Shown piece after piece: positions 33,652 through 41,966 of a stretch of DNA of 64,000 nt; within the stretch, counting starts at the first letter, position 1; each line of letters opens with the position of its first letter. Source of the DNA: Onstottus_B arcticum (GTDB taxonomy: Bacteria > Acidobacteriota > Blastocatellia > UBA7656); contig JBBPIE010000008.1 in assembly GCA_038040485.1 (NCBI GenBank), forward strand, positions 1-64,000. The letters are read 5' to 3'. The position numbers were made by a program, and so were the translations under genes. The notes under the pieces were generated by a model that worked only from the letters and a program-made list of their open reading frames with translations, did not search any database and was not told the DNA's origin.

Positions 33652-34072
33652 AGTTGGGTAGCGATGGAATCAGTGACCTACAACGAGAGGTTGAAACGGT
33701 CGGCCGGTGTTCTGATTCTGGGAACTGCCGATTCCAGAGGCGGACAGTCGGGCGATTTCAAGTCCTGGTTTGCGGAAGATGGTTCGACTCCCCCTGATGA
33801 AATCTTGTCTGGTAGTAGCGGCCGCTAAACCATTGAACGACATGGGTTTGGCCCGGCTAAGAAGGCTGAGGTCTCAAGGCCAAGAATCCAAAATCCAAAA
33901 TCTAAAATCCAAAATTACCGTGGCACGCCAGTTGGCTATAGCTCACCCGTAAGCAACGCTCCGAGAACCCGCCTCTTCGACGGGCGTTACGAAGGGGTGT
34001 TAGGTTTCAGGCGAATGGGCACACCGCCTGATTCCTAGCACCCGATAGCATTTAACCGGCTCCCCTCTCTCA
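33652..34072. other. intergenic region with short tandem repeats
   Basis: 421 bp between convergent genes. It contains a tandem array of the unit AATCCAAA or ATCTAAA at 33885-33916. No ORF with an RBS, tRNA or terminator was recognised. It may hold remnants of the C-terminal end of the decayed AMP ligase on the minus strand. Confidence 0.4.
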
Positions 34073-35398
34073 TCAGTCCGATCTCGAAGGCCAAAAGTTT
34101 CCATCTTCGTCTTTGAATCCAACGTCGTCTGTGACGACCCATCCCTCGGAAGGGTTTGTAGCGCTGCTGGGCTGACTCCTTGCCTGTTCAACCGAAGCTC
34201 CCAGTTCTTCTCTTCGAATCGCCAATCGACCTTCGCTGCGCGCTGGAAGGAATCCGCCGCGCTGGTCGACGGTCTCTATCGAATACCCTGGCACGGCGCG
34301 GCCGAGGGAGCCGCGCGGAGTTTCGTACCAGCGCTTACAGCTCGCCGCGACCGAACCCAACAGCGTGTTGGTGTAAACTGCGTTTATTGAGGCTCCGAAC
34401 GATTGACTCGCCCAGTCATGCAAATCAGCCGGAACGGGCGAAGCGCAGACGATGTTGCGAAGCTTGAAGCCGCTCTCCGGAATTGACCGCTGGTTTGACT
34501 CGCGCAACGCCTCGACCTCGACCACAGTCGCGAACAAATCTGTGATCTCGCAGCGATCGATCAGGCTCGATGCGCCGGCGATTGCCGGGCGAGCTTCGCA
34601 CGCTGCAACGCGCCAGCCATACCATAGCGCCGGGTAGACTGAGCAGACCGTCGAATCTACCGATGCCCAGTCTTGCGGCGTCCAGAGCGTGGACGGTTCG
34701 CCGAGTTGAAAGCCGTCGCCCATCTCAAACGCCGGAAGCTGATAGATTAATGATGCGTGACTCTGCGTCGCGCGAATCAGCCCTTCCGAAGTTGCGACAT
34801 AGAAGATAAATGCGGGAGCGTAAGCCGTTGTTTCGACAGTCGTGAATTCCGCGCTCGCTTCAAAGACCGCGCGCCAGAAATCAAAGCCAGGCGACACGTC
34901 CTGGAACTCCGCGGTCAGGATGTTGACGGCGAAAACTCCCTCAATCGCGACGCCAGTCATTCGCAGTCGGTCGCGAAGTGTGTGGTGAACGACGGCGGCC
35001 CGCGGCGCGGAGTCTCTCAACGAAAACTCCAGAGCCGCTGCGTCGAGGTCAAGGCTGAGCGGAATAACAACGGCTCCGAGCTTCAGCACCCCGAGTTGTG
35101 CGATGATCGCGGCCGCCGACTGCGGCAAGATCACCGCGACTGAATCGCCGAATCGAACTCCTCGTTTATCGAGTGCATTCGCGAACTTGTCCGAGAGATA
35201 ATCGAGACCGCCGTAGGTGTAGGTGTTGAGCCCGCCGAGTTTCGCTTCGACCAACGCGACTCGCGTAACTGAGTCGGGATGCCGGGAGAGGATGGCATCC
35301 GCGATGTTGAAGCTCTCGGGAACCAACGAGCGAAACTCGCGGCGCGCGTGTTCGTAGCTCACGAAGCGCTCGAGGTTTGGGGTGGGATCGTCCGGCAT
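34073..35398 (-). pseudogene. decayed AMP-dependent acyl-CoA synthetase/ligase
   Basis: 441 codons resembling the N-terminal domain of ANL-family adenylate-forming enzymes: FNIADAILSRH, TYTYGGLDYLSDKFANAL, DSVAVILPQSAAAIIAQLGVLKLGAVVIPL. Two defects argue against function. The phosphate loop (normally YTSGTTGxPKG) reads FYVATSEGLIRATQ. The frame also stops right after DEDGNFWPSRSD, where the family continues into a roughly 110-residue lid domain with the catalytic Lys. A palindromic repeat ends at the start codon (35401), separating the gene from any native leader, and no RBS is visible. It is most likely a pseudogene or a binding-only remnant. Confidence 0.7.
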
Positions 35399-35400
35399 CA

Positions 35401-35487
35401 CATGTACGGCGGCCCTGCCTGGCCGCCCCTTTTTTGCACCAGCCCTTCTGGCGGAGAGGGGCGGCCACGGAGAGCCGCCCGTACAGG
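35401..35487. repeat. palindromic intergenic repeat (copy 3)
   Basis: Imperfect inverted arms starting TGTACGGCGGCC at the left and ending GCCGCCCGTACAGG at the right. It is related to the copies at 20064, 23838, 48772 and 54975 and abuts the start codon of the decayed AMP ligase. The rest of the gap up to 35715 holds only a doubtful 40-codon frame (35581-35703) without a good RBS. Confidence 0.75.
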
Positions 35488-35715
35488 CTAATCATTCACA
35501 CGTCACACCAACTCAGAAGAAACTCACATGAACAACTGTGCAGGGAAGATGTAGTATAGGGCTGGCTTGAGAACCGGGCAATGAGCAGCGAAAAGAGCGC
35601 AAACGACGGCTCGTCGAGAGGAACGCGGGCGCGCGGCGTCGCCGAGTCGCGGTCTGCGCCGGCAGATCAACGCCCTGAGGCGGACACGGAGAGCGGATGC
35701 TGAACTCGGACTGGT

Positions 35716-36771
35716 ATGTTGGACACTGAGACAATGCTGATGAACCGCGCGCTGGAACTGGCGCGTCGAGGCGCCGGTCTGGTCAGCCCCAACCCTATGG
35801 TCGGCGCCGTGCTTGTAAGGGATGGCCGCGTCGTCGGGGAAGGGTATCACCGGTACGACCTGCTCAAGCACGCAGAGTCTTATGCGATTGAGACTGCGGG
35901 AGAGCTTTCGCTCGGAGCGACTCTGTATTGCAGCCTCGAGCCTTGCTGCCATCACGGGCGCACCGCGCCCTGCACTGACGCTCTGATTGAAGCCGGGATT
36001 GCCCGCGCGGTAATTGCGGTGAAGGATCCGGACCCGCGCGTCAACGGCCGAGGCATCGAGCAGCTTCGCGAAGCAGGGATCGATGTTGAAGTCGGACTCC
36101 TGGCAGACCGCGCGCTTAGACTGAATGAGGGCTATCTCAAGTACATCGCGAGGGGAACGCCGTTCGTCCACGGCGTCATCGAGTACAAAGCCGATTCATC
36201 CGCGAACCTGAAGGATTGGAATCCCTCAGGAGAGTTTTTGCGGACGGCGGCTGAGTACGACGCTGTGATGATTGGCAGCAGGCCCGACCTCAACCGGTTG
36301 GTAACGGATGCCGCAGCGCGTCGTGAACGCCACCGGCCGCTGGTGGTCGCCGCAAGCAGATCCGCGCGCTCCAAGCTCGAAGGTTTGCAGAAACGCATCG
36401 ACAGTGAAGTGTTAGTTGTGGAGGTCGAGACGGAACCGGGATCCGCGGTGCGCGGCAATGTGGTGAGTCTCGACGAGGGGACGGCCCACGGCATCGCGCG
36501 ATCGCCCTTTGGTTCGTTCCTTGCGACGCTGGCTCGAATGCAAGTGACCAGCGTTCTGATTCTCCCGGAGTCTTTCGACGCCAGCGATCCAGCGAACTTC
36601 GGGGAGTTCGACAAAGTCACGCTCGCCAGCCCAGGCTCTCGGGAGGACCGGAGCCTTTCAACAACGTGGGTCTTTGACGGTGTCGAGTTTGACGTTGAAG
36701 AGGCCGCTGTTTCCGAAGCCGGCGAGTTCACCGAGCTGACCGGCTACCCTTCGATGCGCGGGGCGGCGTAA
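35716..36771 (+). CDS. ribD: riboflavin biosynthesis protein RibD (deaminase/reductase)
   Basis: Bifunctional enzyme that deaminates and then reduces the pyrimidine intermediate of riboflavin synthesis. The N-terminal deaminase (about 1-145) has the zinc site HAESYA, then SLEPCCHHGRTAPCTDALI, complete. The C-terminal reductase (about 150-351) keeps the fold outline (EYDAVMIGSRPDLNRL, RPLVVAASR) but is divergent and lacks some usual motifs such as a clear SxDGK at its start (YKADSSANLKDW). The deaminase activity is therefore better supported than the reductase. rsmA follows 6 bp after the stop. No FMN riboswitch was seen upstream. Confidence 0.88.
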   Translation: MLDTETMLMNRALELARRGAGLVSPNPMVGAVLVRDGRVVGEGYHRYDLLKHAESYAIETAGELSLGATLYCSLEPCCHHGRTAPCTDALIEAGIARAVIAVKDPDPRVNGRGIEQLREAGIDVEVGLLADRALRLNEGYLKYIARGTPFVHGVIEYKADSSANLKDWNPSGEFLRTAAEYDAVMIGSRPDLNRLVTDAAARRERHRPLVVAASRSARSKLEGLQKRIDSEVLVVEVETEPGSAVRGNVVSLDEGTAHGIARSPFGSFLATLARMQVTSVLILPESFDASDPANFGEFDKVTLASPGSREDRSLSTTWVFDGVEFDVEEAAVSEAGEFTELTGYPSMRGAA

Positions 36772-36777
36772 ACCAGA

Positions 36778-37641
36778 TTGATCAAGGCGAAGAAAAGCCT
36801 CGGGCAGAACTTTCTCATCGATACGCGAGTGTCGCGGCGAATAGTTGACGCGGTCTCGCCGCGCGACACGGACATCATCATCGAGATCGGACCCGGAACG
36901 GGCGCGTTGACAAGCTTGCTCGCCGAACGCGCTGGCCGCGTGCTGGCGGTTGAACTTGACCGGCGGCTTGCCGACGAGCTTCGGTCAAAGTTGGCGCGGT
37001 TCGAAAATGTTTCGGTTGTCTGGCACGACGCGCTTACCCTCGAGTGGGAGGATTTCATTCGGCGGGCTGAGTCTGATTTCACGGCGACCCGCGGCGACAC
37101 GGTCCCGCGCGTGCGAGTGGTCGCGAATCTTCCGTACTACATTTCGACGGCGATTATCGACAAGCTTCTCGTGCAGCGCAGCCGGATCTTCGACATGACC
37201 CTGATGCTCCAGAGGGAGGTGGTAGAACGAATCACAAGCGGGCCCGGTTCTCGCGACTACGGCTACCTGTCCGTGCTTGTGCAGTATCATTGCGAGGCTT
37301 CGAGGCTGTTTGATGTTCCGCCCGAAGCCTTCAAACCGGCTCCCAGAGTCGATTCGGCGGTCGCGCGTCTATTGGTTCGGGAGCAACCCGCCGTGCGAGT
37401 TCAAGACGAATCAAAATTCTTCGCGGTCGTTCGAGCGTGTTTCGCGCAGCGCCGAAAGACAATCCTGAACAACTTGAAGGCCGCGTCTTCGCAGATGACG
37501 TTTTTATCTCCGATCGAAGAAGCTTTGCGCGCGGCTGGCGTAGAGCCGCGTCGCCGGGCGGAGACATTGTCGCTCGCGGAGTTCGCCGCGCTTGCCGGCG
37601 CCCTCTACCAGATTGCTGAAGAATCAGCGTTTCGCCACTAA
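36778..37641 (+). CDS. rsmA: 16S rRNA dimethyladenosine transferase RsmA
   Basis: Methyltransferase that dimethylates two adjacent adenines near the 3' end of 16S rRNA during 30S maturation. The 287 residues start with the typical KAKKSLGQNFLID. SAM-binding motif I is IIEIGPGTGALTSLLA, and the catalytic NLPYYIST motif (N-L-P-Y) is intact. RKTILNNLK and the late helical domain are also typical of KsgA. The start is TTG at 36778, 6 bp after ribD, so the two are co-transcribed. Confidence 0.95.
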   Translation: MIKAKKSLGQNFLIDTRVSRRIVDAVSPRDTDIIIEIGPGTGALTSLLAERAGRVLAVELDRRLADELRSKLARFENVSVVWHDALTLEWEDFIRRAESDFTATRGDTVPRVRVVANLPYYISTAIIDKLLVQRSRIFDMTLMLQREVVERITSGPGSRDYGYLSVLVQYHCEASRLFDVPPEAFKPAPRVDSAVARLLVREQPAVRVQDESKFFAVVRACFAQRRKTILNNLKAASSQMTFLSPIEEALRAAGVEPRRRAETLSLAEFAALAGALYQIAEESAFRH

Positions 37642-37727
37642 GACACAAAGGCAGAAAGCTTCACCAATCCAGTGAATCCATGTGTTGTGGGCTTCGTGCC
37701 CCTTCGTGGCTTATTGGCTTAGTGGCG
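37633..37727. repeat. intergenic inverted repeat (CGCCACTAAG family)
   Basis: CGCCACTAAG (37633-37642) and CTTAGTGGCG (37718-37727) form perfect ends that enclose weaker GACACAAAGG and CCTTCGTGGC-like arms. The left arm overlaps the rsmA stop. Similar AC(T/G)AAG-ACACGGAG sequence occurs near 4090 and 41800. Confidence 0.6.
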
Positions 37728-37778
37728 ATGAATTGGTTTTTCAAGCCGAAAGCTTCTTAGCCGTAGGTGTGGGTCTGC

Positions 37779-37787
37779 TGCTATAAT
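37779..37787 (+). promoter_or_regulatory. extended -10 promoter of the RNase J gene
   Basis: TGCTATAAT, a perfect -10 with TGn extension, lies about 100 bp before ATG 37886. The -35 region is weak, as expected for an extended -10 promoter. Confidence 0.55.
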
Positions 37788-37885
37788 CCACGGTCAGCGA
37801 TCAGACCACCGAGCCGCAGGTCACAGCCTCATTAGAGAATGTCACCATATCGAATATCTCGATAGACTGATCAGCTCCACCTAAT

Positions 37886-39547
37886 ATGCCTGAAAGCAAA
37901 CTTGAAATTATCCCGTTGGGCGGGGTCGGCCTTTTCGGAATGAATATGATGGCGATGCGCTACGGTGGCGAAGCCATCATCATCGACGCGGGTATGGGCT
38001 TTCCTGAAGCCGATCTCCCGGGCATCGACATCGTCATTCCCGATTTTTCGTTTATCGACGCTTACCGCGAGGAGTTTTCCGCGATCGTGCTCACCCACGG
38101 CCACGAAGACCACATCGGCGCCGTGCCGTTTCTCCTCAAAGAAATCAACGTGCCGGTCTACGGCACACACTTCACGCTCGCCTTGCTGGATCGAAAGCTG
38201 GAAGAGCACGGGCTTAAGAACTCGACGGAGGTGCACGCGGTCGAGCCGCGAGAACAGGTCAAGACCGCAAACTTTCTTATCGAATGGATCCACGTTTCGC
38301 ACAGCCTCACCAACTGCACGGCCGTTGCGGTCACCACTCCGGTGGGAGTCGTGATTCACTCCGGCGACTTCAAGATAGACGATACGCCGGTTGTTGGGCC
38401 GTCGATCGACCTCGAACGATTGACCGAATACGGCGACCAGGGAGTCCTGGCTTTGCTGGCTGACTCGACCAATGCTGAACGTCCCGGCCGAACCCAATCC
38501 GAGCGAGCCGTGATTCCGGCGCTCGATAAGATTTTCGACGAAGCGACCGGCCGCATCGTCATAAGTTGTTTCACAAGTTCGGTTCACCGCATCCAGATCG
38601 TTCTCGATCTTGCGCGCGACTACGGAAGGCGCGTCGCGCTTCTGGGCAGAAGCATGCTCCGCAACGTCGAGACCGCTGATAGTTATAGGCAACTCGACAT
38701 TCCGGACGGCATCTTCGTCAATCCCAACGAAGCCAGGCAGATGGACGAGGATCAACTCTTGCTGCTAGTTGCGGGGTGCCAGGGCGATCCGATGTCGGCG
38801 ATGACCAAGCTCGCTACCGATCAGCATAAGAACCTCTCCGTCGGAGAGGGCGATCTGGTCGTTCTGTCGGCTCGGCAGATACCAGGCAACGAGCCCGCGA
38901 TTTCACGATTGATGTCTCACTGCTATAAACGAGGCGCCCGGGTTATCGACAATTCGCTCGCTAGGATTCACGTCTCCGGCCACGGGAGCCAGGAAGACTT
39001 GAAGATATTGATCGAAGCTACGAGGCCGAAGTTCCTGGTCCCGATACACGGCGATCATCGGCAGCTCTACCGCCACAAGGAGTGGGCGGAGACGCTCGGG
39101 ATAGTCGAGCCTCGCAACATCATCGTATTCGAGAACGGCGATGTGCTGGAGCTTGACGAGTCTCACGCCGAACTGATCGCGACCGAGCACGTAGGGCGCA
39201 CATTTATCGACGGCTCTTACGGTGAAGTGGAAGACTTAGTCGTGCGCGACCGCAAGCATCTGTCTTATGACGGCGTGGTCTTGCCGATAGTGGTTATCAA
39301 CCCGAGTTCTGGCGAGCTCGAGTCTGACATCGAAGTCGTGACTCGAGGGTTCATCCCCGACGAAGATACCGGAGAGATCGTCGCTGAGCTGAAACGCATC
39401 GTGGAAGAGACCGTCACCGGCGCCAGTCACGAAGAGCGAATCGACTACGCGGTGATCAAAGAGAAGATCCGCCTCGCGTTGAAGCGCTTTATTCAAAAGC
39501 GAACCGGCCGCCGCCCGATGATCATTCCGGTGGTGGTTGAGGTATAG
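37886..39547 (+). CDS. rnj: ribonuclease J
   Basis: Metallo-beta-lactamase-fold RNase with 5'-exonuclease and endonuclease activity in mRNA decay and rRNA maturation. 553 residues matches the family. The zinc motif LTHGHEDHIGAVPFLL (about 69-84), then HSGDFKID, the beta-CASP segment SCFTSSVHRIQ and the HVSGHGSQEDL motif are all clear. A C-terminal domain ends at KRTGRRPMIIPVVVEV. It is monocistronic, with its own promoter. Confidence 0.95.
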   Translation: MPESKLEIIPLGGVGLFGMNMMAMRYGGEAIIIDAGMGFPEADLPGIDIVIPDFSFIDAYREEFSAIVLTHGHEDHIGAVPFLLKEINVPVYGTHFTLALLDRKLEEHGLKNSTEVHAVEPREQVKTANFLIEWIHVSHSLTNCTAVAVTTPVGVVIHSGDFKIDDTPVVGPSIDLERLTEYGDQGVLALLADSTNAERPGRTQSERAVIPALDKIFDEATGRIVISCFTSSVHRIQIVLDLARDYGRRVALLGRSMLRNVETADSYRQLDIPDGIFVNPNEARQMDEDQLLLLVAGCQGDPMSAMTKLATDQHKNLSVGEGDLVVLSARQIPGNEPAISRLMSHCYKRGARVIDNSLARIHVSGHGSQEDLKILIEATRPKFLVPIHGDHRQLYRHKEWAETLGIVEPRNIIVFENGDVLELDESHAELIATEHVGRTFIDGSYGEVEDLVVRDRKHLSYDGVVLPIVVINPSSGELESDIEVVTRGFIPDEDTGEIVAELKRIVEETVTGASHEERIDYAVIKEKIRLALKRFIQKRTGRRPMIIPVVVEV

Positions 39548-39811
39548 CTGTTGAGAGCATAGAGTTCAGGCTTAGGCTGGCCTTGCAGGTGGCGCAGAAG
39601 CCAGCGGATACGCTTTTGAGTGGATGGGTCCATGGTTCTATCTGAACAACCCAATAAACGCTGAAGCATTCCAATCCTCCCAGCGACATGCCTGATCCGG
39701 CAAGGCGTACCGCAGTAGCAGCCTTGGTTTTATTGGAAAGCGAACTGAGTGCGATTGTTACTCCGGAACCGGATAGGTTCGGGCGCACCCAGCACCGTAT
39801 CTTGGAGAACC

Positions 39812-40450
39812 ATGGAGACGGAAGAACTTACGATTAACGAGCACTGTAGCAGTAGTCCCAGCAACCGTCCGCTGATCCTGAGTGTGACAACGATCGATAG
39901 CGACAAGCCTCGCACGGTAGAGTTCGTCGTCGGTCAGATCGGGCTTCCAAGCTTAACCCGCACGCTGAGGGTGGGCGGAGCAGTACTCTTCGAAACGTCG
40001 GAGGATGGGCTCTTCGAGATTCGGATACTGAGCATAACCAAGAGGATGTCTGGCGGCGTGTGGTGCGATTGTGCGACCTTTGGGGTCAGTCAATTGTTAG
40101 CCCGCCACGCGCCAACAGGCGGCGTGCCAAACGAGAGCACAGCCAATCATCCCTTTACATCTTCCGAGGTTGAGCGGATTCGAACGAGCCTTGAACCGGT
40201 CCACGATGCTATTCGGCAACGGGGGGACATTACGCCAGAACAGGTCGACTACATCTCCAGAAAGCTTGACGAGATCGTCGATGCAGCTAGTCGTGTTGGC
40301 CGGAAGGACTGGGTAAACATCGCAATTGGCACATTGACCAACGTCGTCGTCGGCGCGGCAGTTGGCTCCGACGCAGCTAAGTTCCTCTTTCAAACGATGG
40401 GGCAAGCCCTCAGCTGGCTACTAGGGCAAACTCTAAAGCTACTCCCTTGA
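39812..40450 (+). CDS. hypothetical protein with C-terminal hydrophobic segment
   Basis: 212 residues from ATG 39812 (GGAG 5 bp upstream). Not recognised. The N-terminal about 100 residues are predicted beta-rich. A helix with FTSSEVERIRTSLEPVHDAI and EQVDYISRKLDEIVDAASRVGRKDWVNIAIGTL follows, and the tail (about 178-210) is hydrophobic (TNVVVGAAVGSDAAKFLFQTMGQ). The RVGRKDW-hydrophobic end recurs at the C-terminus of many unrelated accessory proteins. No operon partner is present, and the surroundings (a toxin-antitoxin pair next door) suggest an accessory patch. Confidence 0.6.
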   Translation: METEELTINEHCSSSPSNRPLILSVTTIDSDKPRTVEFVVGQIGLPSLTRTLRVGGAVLFETSEDGLFEIRILSITKRMSGGVWCDCATFGVSQLLARHAPTGGVPNESTANHPFTSSEVERIRTSLEPVHDAIRQRGDITPEQVDYISRKLDEIVDAASRVGRKDWVNIAIGTLTNVVVGAAVGSDAAKFLFQTMGQALSWLLGQTLKLLP

Positions 40451-40561
40451 ACCGAGGGTCGCACCCACTTGAGCCGGGTCGGCCGTCGGCTTTACACGCA
40501 GGGCTAGCCCGGCGTAGCAGTGCTCGCTGCTCAAACTCCACACCGGTAATACCAATCTCCC

Positions 40562-40595
40562 TTACGATAACTTGCGTGGTCCGTTTACGATAACT
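40562..40595 (+). promoter_or_regulatory. tandem direct repeats, possible operator of the toxin-antitoxin pair
   Basis: TTACGATAACT occurs at 40562-40572 and 40585-40595, a 23-bp period or about two helical turns, just upstream of the antitoxin ATG at 40620. This spacing suits cooperative binding on one DNA face, for instance by the antitoxin itself. Confidence 0.5.
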
Positions 40596-40619
40596 AGTAT
40601 GAACTGAAGGACAGAACGC

Positions 40620-40859
40620 ATGACCGAACTACTTGAGCAAGCTATCACCGAAATTGGCAAACTACCCGCCGCGGAGCAGGATGCTATTGCCTCACGCATC
40701 CTGGCCGACCTTGCAGATGAACAAGAATGGACAACCCGATTCAATGCGACCACCGATCAACAGTGGGACCGGCTATCTGAACTAGCGCGGCAAGAAATCA
40801 ACGCCGGGGATACTGACCCACTGGATGACGTATTCCCAGGCGGTGACCGGAATCCGTGA
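40620..40859 (+). CDS. antitoxin-like protein of a type II pair
   Basis: 79-residue, acidic, Ala/Glu/Asp-rich protein (ELLEQAITEIGKLPAAEQDAIASRIL) typical of small antitoxins of ParE/RelE-like toxins. GAAGGA lies 9 bp before ATG. It overlaps the downstream toxin-like gene by 4 bp (GTGA), the usual coupling for such pairs. A direct-repeat operator candidate lies upstream. Confidence 0.7.
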   Translation: MTELLEQAITEIGKLPAAEQDAIASRILADLADEQEWTTRFNATTDQQWDRLSELARQEINAGDTDPLDDVFPGGDRNP

Positions 40860-41125
40860 GATCACGCGTCACAAAGCAATTCCGCAAGCTACTTGAACAG
40901 CTTCCAAGCGAAATTCAAGAACAAGCCGATCGAGCCTATAAGCTGTGGCGTACAGATCCCCATCACGCTAGCCTCCAGTTCAAGCGAGTCAGCCAGCGAC
41001 AGCCAATCTACTCAGTTCGTGTAGGAATAGGCTACCGGGCAATGGGACTGCTAGACGAAGATCAGATTTATTGGTTTTGGATTGGTTCCCACGCTAAGTA
41101 CGATGAACTGCTCAGACGACTCTAG
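40856..41125 (+). CDS. RelE/ParE-superfamily toxin-like protein
   Basis: 89-residue basic protein starting GTG at 40856. The fold pattern KQFRKLLEQLPSEIQEQADRAYKLW, then SLQFKRV, then YSVRVGIGYRAMGLL and a C-terminal YWFWIGSHAKYDELL, is that of RelE/ParE-type toxins (mRNA interferase or gyrase poison). Which activity applies cannot be told. The antitoxin gene overlaps it directly upstream. Confidence 0.75.
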   Translation: MRSRVTKQFRKLLEQLPSEIQEQADRAYKLWRTDPHHASLQFKRVSQRQPIYSVRVGIGYRAMGLLDEDQIYWFWIGSHAKYDELLRRL

Positions 41126-41162
41126 CCTGGACTAGCTCTTCAGGAATCCTCTCGAGAGATTG

Positions 41163-41723
41163 CTAGATCAACCCGCCGGCCGCTTTGATCGCATAGTACA
41201 CGAAGATCAACCCCCCGAAGACCAACAGGAACAGCGCGCCCAGCAACACAAATACCCACGCCCAGTCACTCCAAAACGAGCGGCCCTCGCCCGACGCATA
41301 CTTGTTTAGCAAGCGCAGATTGCGCGTGTTGACCTTCCATACAAAGTCAGCCGCGTCGCCCAGAAACGGAATGCTGCCAACCACAAAGTCCGCCGCGATG
41401 TTGAAGACCATTCGCGCGATCACGATCTTTGGTAAGCCATAACGCACCGACACGAACACGATGTACGCCGACACGATTGCGCCGACGGCGTCTCCGGCTA
41501 CCGGGAAGAAAAAGCCGATGATCGGATCGAGCCCGAATCGCACATCGGTGCCGGGGATTCGGATCGCCTTGTCCATCAACAGAGCGATGCGTTCGAGATG
41601 CTGGTCTATGGGCGGCCGCAAGAGCGTCTGTGAACGCCCGTCTGGCTGGGTCGATGCTGACCGATCAAACGACTCCAGATTTCTGTCTTGGGCGTCAGGG
41701 AGCAAGTTGTCCGAGTTGTTCAT
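41163..41723 (-). CDS. DUF4112 membrane protein
   Basis: 186 residues from ATG 41723 (GAGG 8 bp upstream; the TTG at 41774 is less likely). After a polar N-terminus of about 40 residues, LMDKAIRIPGTDVRFGLDPIIGFFFPVAGD opens the DUF4112 domain, with helices around 65-90 and 95-120. A longer C-terminal helix pair follows (WAWVFVLLGALFLLVFGGLIFVYYA). The function of this widespread family is not known. It is convergent with the toxin gene and probably monocistronic. Confidence 0.8.
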   Translation of the reverse strand: MNNSDNLLPDAQDRNLESFDRSASTQPDGRSQTLLRPPIDQHLERIALLMDKAIRIPGTDVRFGLDPIIGFFFPVAGDAVGAIVSAYIVFVSVRYGLPKIVIARMVFNIAADFVVGSIPFLGDAADFVWKVNTRNLRLLNKYASGEGRSFWSDWAWVFVLLGALFLLVFGGLIFVYYAIKAAGGLI

Positions 41724-41791
41724 GCGAGTGCCTCGATCGCGCCGTTCATCAATCGACGGAGTGTCGTGATTCAAATGGTTTCTCTGCGAAA

Positions 41792-41879
41792 CCTCTGCGC
41801 CTCCGTGTCTCTGTGGTTAGTCCGCCCTCGAAACGTCCTAACCGCAGAGCCGCTGAGACGCTGAGACAACGCGCAGAGG
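41792..41879. repeat. imperfect intergenic inverted repeat before mutL
   Basis: CCTCTGCGCCTCCGTGTCTC and TGTGGTTAG at 41792-41820 are partly complementary to CTAACCGCAGAGCC and GCGCAGAGG at 41838-41879. It belongs to a CTAACC(A/G)CAGAG-type dispersed repeat family and lies in the divergent gap between the DUF4112 gene and mutL. Confidence 0.6.
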
Positions 41880-41966
41880 ATTGAACCGTGATTGTAACAG
41901 GATGTCCCCCAATTGTTCATTCCGCTCGACCTGCGATAAGATTCGTCCGCTTGCAAGGAGCCCCTC

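Noticed and set aside
33652..34072. tRNA or small RNA suggested by GGTTCGACTCCCCC near 33780
   Set aside because: The flanking bases do not pair to form a T-stem and no anticodon or acceptor arm is found.
35581..35703. 40-codon frame upstream of ribD
   Set aside because: No RBS, low complexity (Ser/Arg/Glu), no family, and it lies between a repeat and the ribD start.
35488..35715. FMN riboswitch upstream of ribD
   Set aside because: The conserved RFN sequence blocks are absent from the leader.
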